Source: an uncultured Eisenbergiella sp. (GTDB taxonomy: Bacteria > Bacillota > Clostridia > Lachnospirales > Lachnospiraceae). From it: 20,258 nt of DNA. The stretch covers positions 1 through 20,258 of the forward strand of contig CARDPF010000018.1 in NCBI GenBank assembly GCA_948960675.1, read 5' to 3'. Positions within the stretch are counted from its first letter, which is position 1. Every line of letters starts with the position of its first letter. Below are positions 1-6,900 of this stretch, in pieces. Both the position numbers and the translations under genes were made by a program. Under the pieces are notes generated by a model. The model had not been told where the DNA came from. It worked only from the letters and a program-made list of their open reading frames with translations, and searched no databases.

Positions 1-100
1 GAGCGAAAGCGTGGCGACGGAGAATTTTATTTCCCTCCCGGCGTCCGTAGACGTTCACTTACTACATTGGCTGTGAATCGTAACGTTCTGTATCTTTTGC
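1..100. other. Intergenic DNA with no supported gene
   Basis: No convincing gene is visible. Frame 1 is open to a stop at 130-132 and frame 2 to a stop just past position 70, but neither peptide resembles anything I recognise, so a 3' gene end entering from the left cannot be confirmed. The stretch opens with GAGCGAAAGCG, which resembles the GAGCGCAGCGAG in the loop of the inverted repeat at 154-450, so it may belong to the same class of dispersed intergenic repeat. A short motif, GTGAATCGTAACG (73-85), recurs in similar form near 14196 and 20193. Confidence 0.45.
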
Positions 101-129
101 TTGCATCTGTTGCGGTTCCTGCATATAAT
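101..129 (+). promoter_or_regulatory. Sigma-A-type promoter candidate for the first gene
   Basis: A perfect -10 hexamer TATAAT (124-129) lies 17 bases downstream of TTGCAT (101-106), which matches the -35 consensus only in its first three bases. Transcription would start near 136 and run through the inverted repeat at 154-450 into the gene at 506, giving a leader of roughly 370 nt. No other promoter was seen between here and 506. This is inferred from motif match and spacing only. Confidence 0.45.
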
Positions 130-153
130 TGAGTTGGAAAAAGAGTTACGACT

Positions 154-450
154 GGCAATGTCATTTCGTTTCGTCTCAGGCTTTGGGCGGCGTGCCCGCA
201 GGCGGGACGGGGAATCCAAAAGCAGGTTTTGGGCCTTGCAGGGCAGACGGTTTCTTTCGCATGGTGGCATGCAAACGGCGGAATTTCCCAAAACGCCGTT
301 CCATTCCTGGCGGGAAACGCGGACTGTTTGAGCGCAGCGAGTTTTACGCGTTTCACGCCAGTTTGGAATGGGGTGGCGCTTTGGTGAAATTCCCCGTCCC
401 GCCTGCGGACATGCCGCCCAAAGTCTGGGGCGAAACAAAACGGCGTTGGC
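154..450. repeat. Nested imperfect inverted repeat in the leader of the first gene
   Basis: The inner arms 277-321 and 347-394 are imperfect reverse complements (roughly 80 percent, a few gaps) around a 25-nt loop containing GTTTGAGCGCAGCGAG. The outer arms 154-216 and 389-450 are also reverse complements; both contain the GC-rich core GTCCCGCCTGCGG or its complement, then CCGCCCAAAG. The left side carries about 60 extra bases (217-276), including the small palindrome-like GCATGGTGGCATGC. No conserved protein is visible in any frame; open frames crossing here just read through the arms. It resembles the dispersed GAGCG-type palindromes I associate with Lachnospiraceae intergenic regions (recalled, not searched). 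As RNA it would fold into a large hairpin upstream of the ribosome binding site at 491-497. Confidence 0.75.
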
Positions 451-505
451 TTATGGGGCAGGTTGTTTTGCGTCGGCGATGGGCGTATGTGGGGAAGTAA
501 ACGAG

Positions 506-2182
506 ATGGGAACGGTACTTTTACAGTGGTGTTATATCGCGGTGACAGCGTTTGTGACAGGTTTTTTTACCCTGCGGCTGTTGACGAAAAAAAGCGGCTA
601 TCAGGGTTGGGATGCGGTGTCCTGCATGCTGGCGGGGCTTTTGGTGCAGAATGTGTATGCGCAGTATTTCAGCCTGTTTGCCGGCGTGGGATTGTGGGCC
701 AACGTTTGGATGGCGGCGTTTGTGGGCGCAGTGACAGTGGGGCAGGGGAGGAAAATGGCCGCCTTTTTGGGGGGGCAAAAAAGAAGGGCGGGGCGCAGAC
801 GGCTGCTTGCCTGGGGCCTGCTGGCGCTTTTGTTTGCCTACGGCTCTTCCCGGGGATACATGCATTACGATACCGGGCTTTACCATGCCCAGAGCATCCG
901 CTGGATTGAGGAGTATGGCGTTGTGCCGGGACTGGCCAATCTGCACAGCCGGTTTGGGTATAACAGCGCGGCCTTTGCCCTCTGCGCCCTGTTTGGGGGC
1001 GCAGGCCTTAGCGGATATCCCATACACGGTGTGCAGGGTTTTTTTGCCCTGTTGTGCGCGGTGAAATGCATGCCCCTTTTTTCCCTGCCCAAAAGGAAAC
1101 AGGTGCGGCTTTCGGATTTTTTATATATAGGCTGTATTTTTTATCTGGTGGCGGTTTTTCGGGAACTGGTGGCGCCCGCTTCCGACTATTTTGCCATGCT
1201 GCTTTTGTTTTTGGTGCTGATGCGGTGGGTGGAACTTTTGGAGAGTGGGGAAAAGGAAAGCCTGCCGTATGCCCTGCTGTCTTTGTGTCTGGTGTATGCG
1301 GCGACGGTGAAGCTTTCTGCGGCGGCGCTTTTGGCGCTGGCGCTTTGGCCGGCCTGGCAGCTGGTTACGAAGCGTAAATGGGGACAGATTGCCGGATATT
1401 TGGCGCTTGGGGCAGGGATTGCCTTTCCGTATCTGGCGCGGAACGTGTTGATTTCGGGATGGCTGTTTTACCCATTCACGTTTTTGGATATTTTTCCGGT
1501 GGACTGGAAAATCGCAAAGGGCTATGCGGATTCCGACGCGGCGGAAATCCAGGTGTATGCCAAGGAAATTTTTGACGTCTATCAAAAAAACAAGCCTTTT
1601 TCGGAATGGTTTCCCAACTGGCTCATGGCGCAGGGGCTTTTGGACAGGCTGCTGGTGGTCTGGGGATGGGTTTCGGTGTTTGCAGGCATCGGGGAAATCA
1701 CCATTGGGGCGGTAAAAAAAGAACGAAAAACCGCCGGTATGGATACGGGGGCTTTTCTGGTGTTGGAGGCCACGGCAGTTCTGGGATTTTTAGTCTGGCA
1801 GTTTGGCGCGCCGCTGGTGCGGTACGGGTATTTTTATGTTTTGTTTTTGCCGCTGGTGACCTTTGGGGCCGTTTACGTGCAGTTTTGGGCCCGGGGCAAA
1901 GGTTTTTGGGGATTTCTTGTGATATTGGTAGCATTTTTGCTCTACAGGGGGTATAATCTGTGTAATATGGTGCTGGAGTTTTGCGGCCAGCCTTATTATT
2001 GGCATCAGCAGGACTACGGCACGTATCCGGCAGAGACGTATGAGGTGGACGGCGTAACGGTATATGTGCCCACGGACCGGGGGCAGATCGGCTATGATAA
2101 ATTTCCGTCCTCCCCCATTGTGCAGGACATCGAGCTGCGGGGGGATACGCTGCGCTTTGGTTTCCGGAAAAAAACGGGATAA
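506..2182 (+). CDS. Polytopic membrane protein, LIC_10190-like, possible GT-C glycosyltransferase
   Basis: A 558-residue integral membrane protein with about a dozen hydrophobic segments, the first at about residues 5-27. The best-conserved-looking stretch follows the segment at about 99-115: YDTGLYHAQSIRWIEEY (121-137), then PGLANLHSRFGYNS (141-154). This pattern fits the LIC_10190 family of bacterial membrane proteins, and an acidic residue in an early extracytoplasmic loop recalls GT-C transferases that use polyprenyl-linked sugars. A later loop has RNVLISGWLFYPF, also GT-C-like. The tail, about residues 490-558, is soluble. The ATG at 506 is chosen because GGGGAAG (491-497) sits 8 bases upstream; an in-frame ATG at 368 would put repeat-derived sequence into the protein. 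ManC follows 19 bp later. It could alternatively be a polymerase or transporter; catalytic activity is inferred. Confidence 0.7.
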   Translation: MGTVLLQWCYIAVTAFVTGFFTLRLLTKKSGYQGWDAVSCMLAGLLVQNVYAQYFSLFAGVGLWANVWMAAFVGAVTVGQGRKMAAFLGGQKRRAGRRRLLAWGLLALLFAYGSSRGYMHYDTGLYHAQSIRWIEEYGVVPGLANLHSRFGYNSAAFALCALFGGAGLSGYPIHGVQGFFALLCAVKCMPLFSLPKRKQVRLSDFLYIGCIFYLVAVFRELVAPASDYFAMLLLFLVLMRWVELLESGEKESLPYALLSLCLVYAATVKLSAAALLALALWPAWQLVTKRKWGQIAGYLALGAGIAFPYLARNVLISGWLFYPFTFLDIFPVDWKIAKGYADSDAAEIQVYAKEIFDVYQKNKPFSEWFPNWLMAQGLLDRLLVVWGWVSVFAGIGEITIGAVKKERKTAGMDTGAFLVLEATAVLGFLVWQFGAPLVRYGYFYVLFLPLVTFGAVYVQFWARGKGFWGFLVILVAFLLYRGYNLCNMVLEFCGQPYYWHQQDYGTYPAETYEVDGVTVYVPTDRGQIGYDKFPSSPIVQDIELRGDTLRFGFRKKTG

Positions 2183-2201
2183 AAGAAAGGATCGGAAATA
2201 G

Positions 2202-3269
2202 ATGAGGACATACGGGGTGATTATGGCGGGCGGGGGCGGCACGCGGTTTTGGCCTTTGAGTACGAAAGCGGAGCCCAAGCAGTTTTTGAACCTGTCGGGC
2301 AAAGATATTTTGGTGAATGAGACCATTGACCGCCAAAGTGCGTTTATTGGGCGGGAGGACATTTTTGTAGTCACCAACGCAGCGCAGGCGCAGATGATGG
2401 AGCGGCGCACTGGGGGACGGATTGCCAAGGATCACATATTGGCAGAGCCCGCCGCCCGCAACACGGCGGCCTGCATCGGCTATGCCGCCACGGAGATTAT
2501 GCGCAAATATGAGGACGGCATCATGTGCATTTTTGCGGCGGACGCCCATATCCGGGACGTGGCAGCTTATACACGGGTGATGCAGGAGGCGGTGCGCACT
2601 GCGGCCGAGACGGATGCGCTGGTGACGGTGGGCATCCGCCCCACCTTTGCTTCCACGGGCTATGGCTACATCAAAAGCACGGCGCTTGCGGGCAGGCCTT
2701 ACCGGAAGGTGGAGGAGTTTGTGGAAAAGCCGGATGCCGCCACGGCGCAGGCTTATGTGGAGGCGGGCAGCTATGCCTGGAACAGCGGCATGTTTGTCTG
2801 GAGGGCATCCACCATTCTGCGCTATTTTAAACAGCTGCTTCCCGATATCCATACCTGCCTGGAAGAGATCGGGGAAGCCATGGGAACCGGGCGGGAGCAG
2901 GAGGTTTTACAAAGGGTGTATCCGGCCATTCCCAAAATCTCCGTGGATTACGGCATTATGGAGCGGGCGCGGGATGTGCTCATGCTGGAAGGGGATTTCG
3001 GCTGGAGTGACGTGGGCAGCTGGGACGCGCTGGACGCGGTCCGTCCCAAGGACGGAAACGGCAACGTCATAGCCGGAGAGACCCTGCTTCTGGATAGCAG
3101 CAATTGTGTGGTATACGCAAAGGACAAGCTGATCGCCACGATCGGCGTGCAGGGTTTGGCCATTGTGGAGGGACAAGAGGCGGTATTGGTCTGCCCGGTT
3201 GACAGGGCGCAGCAGGTCAAACGCATAGTGGAACAGTTGGAAAAAGAAGGAAAGGAGCGTTTTTTGTAG
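2202..3269 (+). CDS. manC: Mannose-1-phosphate guanylyltransferase (GDP-mannose pyrophosphorylase)
   Basis: A 355-residue cytosolic nucleotidyltransferase that should convert mannose-1-phosphate and GTP to GDP-mannose and pyrophosphate. The N-terminal signature GGGTRFWPLS (11-20) with PKQF (25-28) is the nucleotide-binding loop. AEPAARNTA (81-89), GYGYIK near 153, FVEKPD (173-178), YAWNSGMF (191-198) and a late FGWSDVGSW are all typical of the family. The usual PADH metal-binding motif reads AADAH here (112-116), a small deviation. The length fits the single-domain form; the C-terminal phosphomannose isomerase domain of bifunctional ManC/AlgA is absent. AAAGAAAGG lies about 12 bases upstream of the ATG. 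It sits 19 bp after the membrane protein gene, consistent with one transcript. A mutase at 18449 could make its substrate. Other NDP-hexose pyrophosphorylases are less likely given these motifs. Confidence 0.9.
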   Translation: MRTYGVIMAGGGGTRFWPLSTKAEPKQFLNLSGKDILVNETIDRQSAFIGREDIFVVTNAAQAQMMERRTGGRIAKDHILAEPAARNTAACIGYAATEIMRKYEDGIMCIFAADAHIRDVAAYTRVMQEAVRTAAETDALVTVGIRPTFASTGYGYIKSTALAGRPYRKVEEFVEKPDAATAQAYVEAGSYAWNSGMFVWRASTILRYFKQLLPDIHTCLEEIGEAMGTGREQEVLQRVYPAIPKISVDYGIMERARDVLMLEGDFGWSDVGSWDALDAVRPKDGNGNVIAGETLLLDSSNCVVYAKDKLIATIGVQGLAIVEGQEAVLVCPVDRAQQVKRIVEQLEKEGKERFL

Positions 3270-3291
3270 AAATTTCTCGATGGCTTTTCAT

Positions 3292-3319
3292 TTCACGGCA
3301 ATCAATTGGGTGCTAAAAT
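3292..3319 (+). promoter_or_regulatory. Extended -10 promoter candidate upstream of the Spo0A-C gene
   Basis: TGCTAAAAT (3311-3319) is an extended -10 element (TGn plus TAAAAT). TTCACG (3292-3297) is a weak -35, 4 of 6 matches to TTGACA, with a 16-base spacer. It lies in the 102-bp gap after manC, the largest gap between genes from 506 up to the AT-rich insert, so a fresh transcription start here makes sense. The predicted start is near 3326. No terminator hairpin was seen between manC and this promoter, so read-through from upstream remains likely. Confidence 0.5.
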
Positions 3320-3330
3320 AGGGATATCAC

Positions 3331-3347
3331 GTCGGCGTATGTCGGTT
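3331..3347 (+). promoter_or_regulatory. Two GTCGG direct repeats, possible Spo0A-like operator
   Basis: GTCGG occurs at 3331-3335 and again at 3341-3345, exactly 10 bp apart, placing both on the same face of the helix just after the predicted transcription start. The second, in the context TATGTCGGT, matches the core of the Spo0A box (TGTCGAA, usually TTTGTCGAA) at TGTCG. The gene immediately downstream encodes a Spo0A DNA-binding domain, so autoregulation is plausible. The match is partial and short; this is inference. Confidence 0.25.
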
Positions 3348-3371
3348 TAGAAGGGCAAAAGGAGGAGCACC

Positions 3372-3740
3372 ATGGTTGCAGACAAGAAAAGTACATTGGA
3401 AACGAAACGGTATGTGTCGGAACTGATGCTGGAATTGGGAATTCCGGCGCATTTGAGGGGATATTATTATCTGCGGGAGGCGGTTTTGTTGTCCGCAGAG
3501 GATATGGAACTGGTGGGAAGCGTGACCAAGCTGCTGTATCCGGTCATCGCCAAAGAATACAAGACTACCCTGCAGAGGGTGGAGCGGGCCATCCGCAACG
3601 CCATAGAAGTTTCGTGGGAGCGGGGAAACCCGGATATTTTCGAGGAACTGTTCGGCTTTAGCCGGATTACCGGCTCTGTCAGACCGACAAACAGCGAATA
3701 CATTGCAAGGATTGCGGACAAAGTAAGGATGGATGTATAG
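3372..3740 (+). CDS. Stand-alone Spo0A C-terminal DNA-binding domain regulator
   Basis: A 122-residue predicted DNA-binding protein that is essentially one Spo0A_C effector domain. The order of motifs matches Spo0A: GIPAHLRGYYYLREA (23-37), then VGSVTKLLYPVIAKEY (48-63), then the HTH recognition region RVERAIRNAIEVSWERGN (69-86), ELFGF (92-96) and RPTNSEYIARIADKVR (104-119). The phosphoacceptor receiver domain of full-length Spo0A (about 260 residues) is absent, and the gene is not broken: it has a strong AAGGAGG (3359-3365) 6 bases before its ATG and its own promoter candidate. It probably binds 0A-box-like DNA without needing phosphorylation and could regulate this locus or itself. The next gene begins 29 bp after the stop. 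It is very unlikely to be the cell's main Spo0A. Confidence 0.88.
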   Translation: MVADKKSTLETKRYVSELMLELGIPAHLRGYYYLREAVLLSAEDMELVGSVTKLLYPVIAKEYKTTLQRVERAIRNAIEVSWERGNPDIFEELFGFSRITGSVRPTNSEYIARIADKVRMDV

Positions 3741-3769
3741 GGGCTTTGCCGCATGACGCGGGAGAAACC

Positions 3770-4696
3770 ATGTTATTGAGCGTAATTGTACCCTGTTACA
3801 ACGAGGAAGAAAATGTTTTTCCTTTTTACGAAGAACTTTTGAAAAATACGCCTTTTCTGGAGGGCGAGGGGCTGGAACTGGAATTGATTTATGTGGATGA
3901 CGGCTCTGTGGACGAAACGGCGGCCAGGGTGCGCAGTCTGCACGAAAAGGACGGCCGGGTGCACCTTTTGTCCTTTTCCCGGAATTTCGGGAAGGAGGCC
4001 GGAATTTATGCGGGCCTGCAAAAGGCGAAGGGGGATTATGTGGTGATGATGGATGTGGATCTGCAGGATCCGCCGTCGCTTTTGCCCGAGATGTTTTCCT
4101 ATTTGAAACAAGGGTATGATTCCGTGGCTACCAGGCGCGTGACCCGTAAGGGCGAGCCGCCGGTCCGCTCTTTTTTCGCCCGGCTTTTTTATAAAATTAT
4201 GAACAGGATTTCCAAAACGGAGATCGTGGACGGCGCCCGGGACTACCGGCTGATGACCAGACAGGTGGTGGACGGGATTCTTGCCATGTGTGAATACAAC
4301 CGTTTTACCAAGGGGATTTTCGGCTGGGTGGGCTATCGGACCAAATGGCTGGAATATGAAAACGTGGAGCGGGCCCACGGGAAAACCAAATTCAATTTCT
4401 GGAAGCTGTTTTTATATTCCATAGACGGCATTACCGCATTTTCCACCGTGCCGCTGGCGATTTCATCGGTGATGGGCGTTGTGTTTTGTCTCTGCGCTTT
4501 TGTGGCCATTGCGGTACTGATCGTCAAAAATCTTTTGTACCATGACCCGGTGGCGGGATGGCCGTCGCTGGTATGCATTATTTTGCTGGTAAGCGGCGTG
4601 CAGCTGTTTTGCGTGGGGATTTTGGGACAATACCTGGCAAAAACCTATCTGGAAGTGAAGCGGCGCCCGATTTATCTGGTAAAGGAAGAACTGTGA
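3770..4696 (+). CDS. GT2 glycosyltransferase, Dpm1/GtrB/ArnC-like, membrane-anchored
   Basis: A 308-residue polyprenyl-phosphate glycosyltransferase of the Dpm1/GtrB type. The GT-A domain (about 1-215) opens with SVIVPCYNEEEN (4-15) and has VDDGS (42-46) and the metal/nucleotide motif DVDLQDP (95-101). Two C-terminal transmembrane helices (about 229-254 and 264-286) are as in GtrB, and HGKTKFNFWKL (203-213) fits the conserved juxtamembrane stretch. Such enzymes make polyprenyl-phosphate-mannose or -glucose for use outside the membrane by GT-C enzymes, and the GT-C-like protein at 506 would be a natural partner; that link is inference. The ATG at 3770 is preferred because GGGAG (3760-3764) is 5 bases upstream; an in-frame TTG at 3746 has poor ribosome-binding spacing. 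The next gene starts one base after its stop. Confidence 0.88.
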   Translation: MLLSVIVPCYNEEENVFPFYEELLKNTPFLEGEGLELELIYVDDGSVDETAARVRSLHEKDGRVHLLSFSRNFGKEAGIYAGLQKAKGDYVVMMDVDLQDPPSLLPEMFSYLKQGYDSVATRRVTRKGEPPVRSFFARLFYKIMNRISKTEIVDGARDYRLMTRQVVDGILAMCEYNRFTKGIFGWVGYRTKWLEYENVERAHGKTKFNFWKLFLYSIDGITAFSTVPLAISSVMGVVFCLCAFVAIAVLIVKNLLYHDPVAGWPSLVCIILLVSGVQLFCVGILGQYLAKTYLEVKRRPIYLVKEEL

Positions 4697-4697
4697 G

Positions 4698-5450
4698 ATG
4701 GGGGAAAAAATCAGTATCGTAGTGCCGGTGTACAATGCGGCGGCTTATCTGGAGGAGACAGTGGCAGCCGTCAGGGGGCAGACTTATCAGGACTGGGAAC
4801 TGCTGCTTGTGGATGATCATTCCACGGACGATAGTACAGCCGTTATCGGGCGGCTTGCGGCACAGGATGGCCGTATCGTTTCCCTCAACCAAAAGGAGGG
4901 GGAAAAGGGGGCGGCGGCGGCCCGCAACCTTGGGACTTTTCATGCGACGGGGCGGTATCTGGCTTTTCTGGACGCGGATGACATCTGGAGGGCGGACAAG
5001 CTTTGGCGGGAACTGGCCTTTTTGCGGGAAAAGGAGGCCGCTTTTGTCTTTACCTCCTATGAATTCGGAGACGAAAATGCCACAGGAACCGGAAAAGTGG
5101 TGCATGTGCCGCCAAGGCTGACGTATCATAAAGCGTTGTCCAGAACGGTGATTTTTACCAGTACGGTGCTGTTTGATTTGGGGAAGCTTCCAAAGGAACT
5201 TTTGTATATGCCCGCCGTCAAAAGCGAGGACACCGCCGCCTGGTGGCGGATTTTGCGGGCGGGCCATGTGGCCTTAGGGCTGGATGAAAATTTGGTAATT
5301 TACAGACGGCCAAAAAAGTCCCTTTCCTCCAACAAGATAGAGGCAGTGGAGCGCATCTGGAATCTGTACCGCAGGGAAGGGCTGTCCGTGCCAAAAAGCG
5401 TATGGCATTTGTGCTTCTGGGCGGTTCGTGCGACGCTGCGCCGCCTTTGA
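4698..5450 (+). CDS. GT2 family glycosyltransferase (TuaG-like)
   Basis: A 250-residue cytosolic GT-A-fold glycosyltransferase. ISIVVPVYNAAAYL (5-18) forms the first strand and loop, VDDHSTDDS (38-46) binds the nucleotide sugar, AAARNLG (73-79) is the usual helix after it, and DADDIW (92-97) contains the DXD metal site. DTAAWWRILR in the C-terminal half fits the base-containing region of TuaG/WfgD-type enzymes. No membrane segment is visible. The donor sugar cannot be read from sequence. The start ATG is one base past the upstream stop, so translation is probably coupled. After its stop comes a 48-bp gap containing AAAAAAGGAG for the next gene. Its role is to add one sugar of the lipid-linked repeat unit. 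Confidence 0.85.
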   Translation: MGEKISIVVPVYNAAAYLEETVAAVRGQTYQDWELLLVDDHSTDDSTAVIGRLAAQDGRIVSLNQKEGEKGAAAARNLGTFHATGRYLAFLDADDIWRADKLWRELAFLREKEAAFVFTSYEFGDENATGTGKVVHVPPRLTYHKALSRTVIFTSTVLFDLGKLPKELLYMPAVKSEDTAAWWRILRAGHVALGLDENLVIYRRPKKSLSSNKIEAVERIWNLYRREGLSVPKSVWHLCFWAVRATLRRL

Positions 5451-5498
5451 GCGCAGGCGGGCCGTTATACATATGAAAAAAAGGAGCAGCTTTGTAAG

Positions 5499-6893
5499 AT
5501 GAGAAAAAATGACTCCGCAAAAAGATTGATTCTGCTGGCGCTGTCCCTGACGGGGCTGTGTATCCTCACTTATTTCTACGGACATGACTGGTTCCGCTAC
5601 TATTACCAGCATATCGCCAACAAGACGCACAATCGTTTTAACATCAACGGCCACCGGCTGATCGTGGGGCTGTATTTTGTGCTATTGTTTTTCTTTTCCC
5701 AGACTTATGGGGCACTCCGGATCGGCTACCTAAAGCCCTTGGATTTGTTTTTGTCCCAGCTGTTCGCGCTTTTATGTGTCAATGTGATTTCGTATGCGCA
5801 GCTGTCCTTGATGTACGGCTGGTTTATGCTGGGCGGACAGCATATGATCGCCATGACGGTCTGGCAGCTGTTGTTTTCGGCTGTGTGGATTTGGATCTGC
5901 AACCTGATTTACCGCAGGATTTTTCCGCCCAGAAGGCTTCTTTTGGTACATGGGGAGAGGCCGGTGGAGGATATCATCAATAAGCTGGGCAGCCGCAAGG
6001 ACAAATACCAGGTGGCTGGCTGTATGCATATCCGGGAAGGGTATGCGGCTATCGAGCGGGAAGTGGCAGGCTATGACGCCATTGTACTGTGGGACATTCA
6101 TACCATGGACCGCAACGTTCTTTTGAAATACTGCTACAGCCGTTCCATCCGGGTGTACATGATGCCCAAGATTCCGGACGTCATTGTCAAGGGAAGCACC
6201 CAGCTGCACCTGTTCGACACGCCGATTCTGCTGACCAGGGAATATGCGCTGGGGGTGGAGCAGCGGCTGGTCAAGCGCATGATTGACATTGCCTGCGCCC
6301 TTTTTTTGCTGGTGGTTGCCTCTCCCTTCATGCTGGCTGCGGCCATCGCCGTCAAGTGCTACGACGGGGGGCCGGTGCTGTATAAGCAGGTGCGCTGTAC
6401 AAGGGATGCAAAGGAGTTTAAAATCCTCAAGTTCCGCAGCATGCGGGTGGATGCGGAGAAGGACGGGGTGGCCCGCCTTGCCGCCAAGAACGATTCCCGC
6501 ATCACGCCCATCGGGAAGTTTATCCGGGCGGTGCGCATCGACGAACTGCCCCAGCTGTTCAATATTTTGAAGGGGGAGATGTCCTTTATAGGCCCCAGGC
6601 CCGAGCGGCCCCAGATCATCGCCCAGTATATGGAGGAGATGCCGGAGTTTGCTTTCCGCATGAAGGTGAAGGCAGGTCTTGCGGGGTATGCGCAGGTGTA
6701 TGGGAAATACAATACGACGCCTTACGATAAACTGAAACTGGATCTTTTTTATATCGAAAATTATTCCGTGTGGCTGGACATCAAGCTGATGCTTTTAACG
6801 CTAAAAATATTATTTACGCCGGACAGCACCGAGGGCGTGGACGCAGCGCAGGTGACGGCGATGAAGCAGGAACTGCACGAAAAGGAGAAATGA
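5499..6893 (+). CDS. Polyprenyl glycosylphosphotransferase (priming sugar-phosphate transferase)
   Basis: A 464-residue membrane enzyme that should start repeat-unit assembly by moving a sugar-1-phosphate from a nucleotide sugar to undecaprenyl phosphate. Four N-terminal transmembrane segments (about 9-27, 54-72, 80-104, 117-137) lead to a nucleotide-binding-like middle region (about 145-250). The PglC/WbaP-type catalytic domain begins at RMIDIACALFLLVVASP (260-276), a membrane-inserted helix. Catalytic signatures follow: KILKFRSMRVDAE (308-320), RIDELPQLFNILKGEMSF (346-363) with the conserved Asp-Glu pair (348-349), GPRPERP (365-371) and KAGLAGYAQVYGKYN (391-405). The length is typical of the WcaJ/CpsE class. 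AAGGAG (5480-5485) is about 13 bases from the ATG, a little long. Whether glucose, galactose or another sugar is used is not decidable here. Confidence 0.93.
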   Translation: MRKNDSAKRLILLALSLTGLCILTYFYGHDWFRYYYQHIANKTHNRFNINGHRLIVGLYFVLLFFFSQTYGALRIGYLKPLDLFLSQLFALLCVNVISYAQLSLMYGWFMLGGQHMIAMTVWQLLFSAVWIWICNLIYRRIFPPRRLLLVHGERPVEDIINKLGSRKDKYQVAGCMHIREGYAAIEREVAGYDAIVLWDIHTMDRNVLLKYCYSRSIRVYMMPKIPDVIVKGSTQLHLFDTPILLTREYALGVEQRLVKRMIDIACALFLLVVASPFMLAAAIAVKCYDGGPVLYKQVRCTRDAKEFKILKFRSMRVDAEKDGVARLAAKNDSRITPIGKFIRAVRIDELPQLFNILKGEMSFIGPRPERPQIIAQYMEEMPEFAFRMKVKAGLAGYAQVYGKYNTTPYDKLKLDLFYIENYSVWLDIKLMLLTLKILFTPDSTEGVDAAQVTAMKQELHEKEK

Positions 6894-6900
6894 GGCGCCT

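Noticed and set aside
27..438. Small open frames on both strands through the inverted repeat
   Set aside because: Their peptides are just translations of the repeat arms (similar segments repeat in reverse-complement copies), with no ribosome binding site or family resemblance.
1698..2852. 384-codon minus-strand open frame opposite the membrane protein gene and manC
   Set aside because: Low-complexity His/Arg/Pro-rich translation, no plausible ribosome binding context, and it crosses two well-supported + strand genes.
6213..6219. Perfect Spo0A-box core TTCGACA
   Set aside because: It lies deep inside the phosphotransferase coding region, far from any promoter; a 7-base match is expected by chance in 20 kb.
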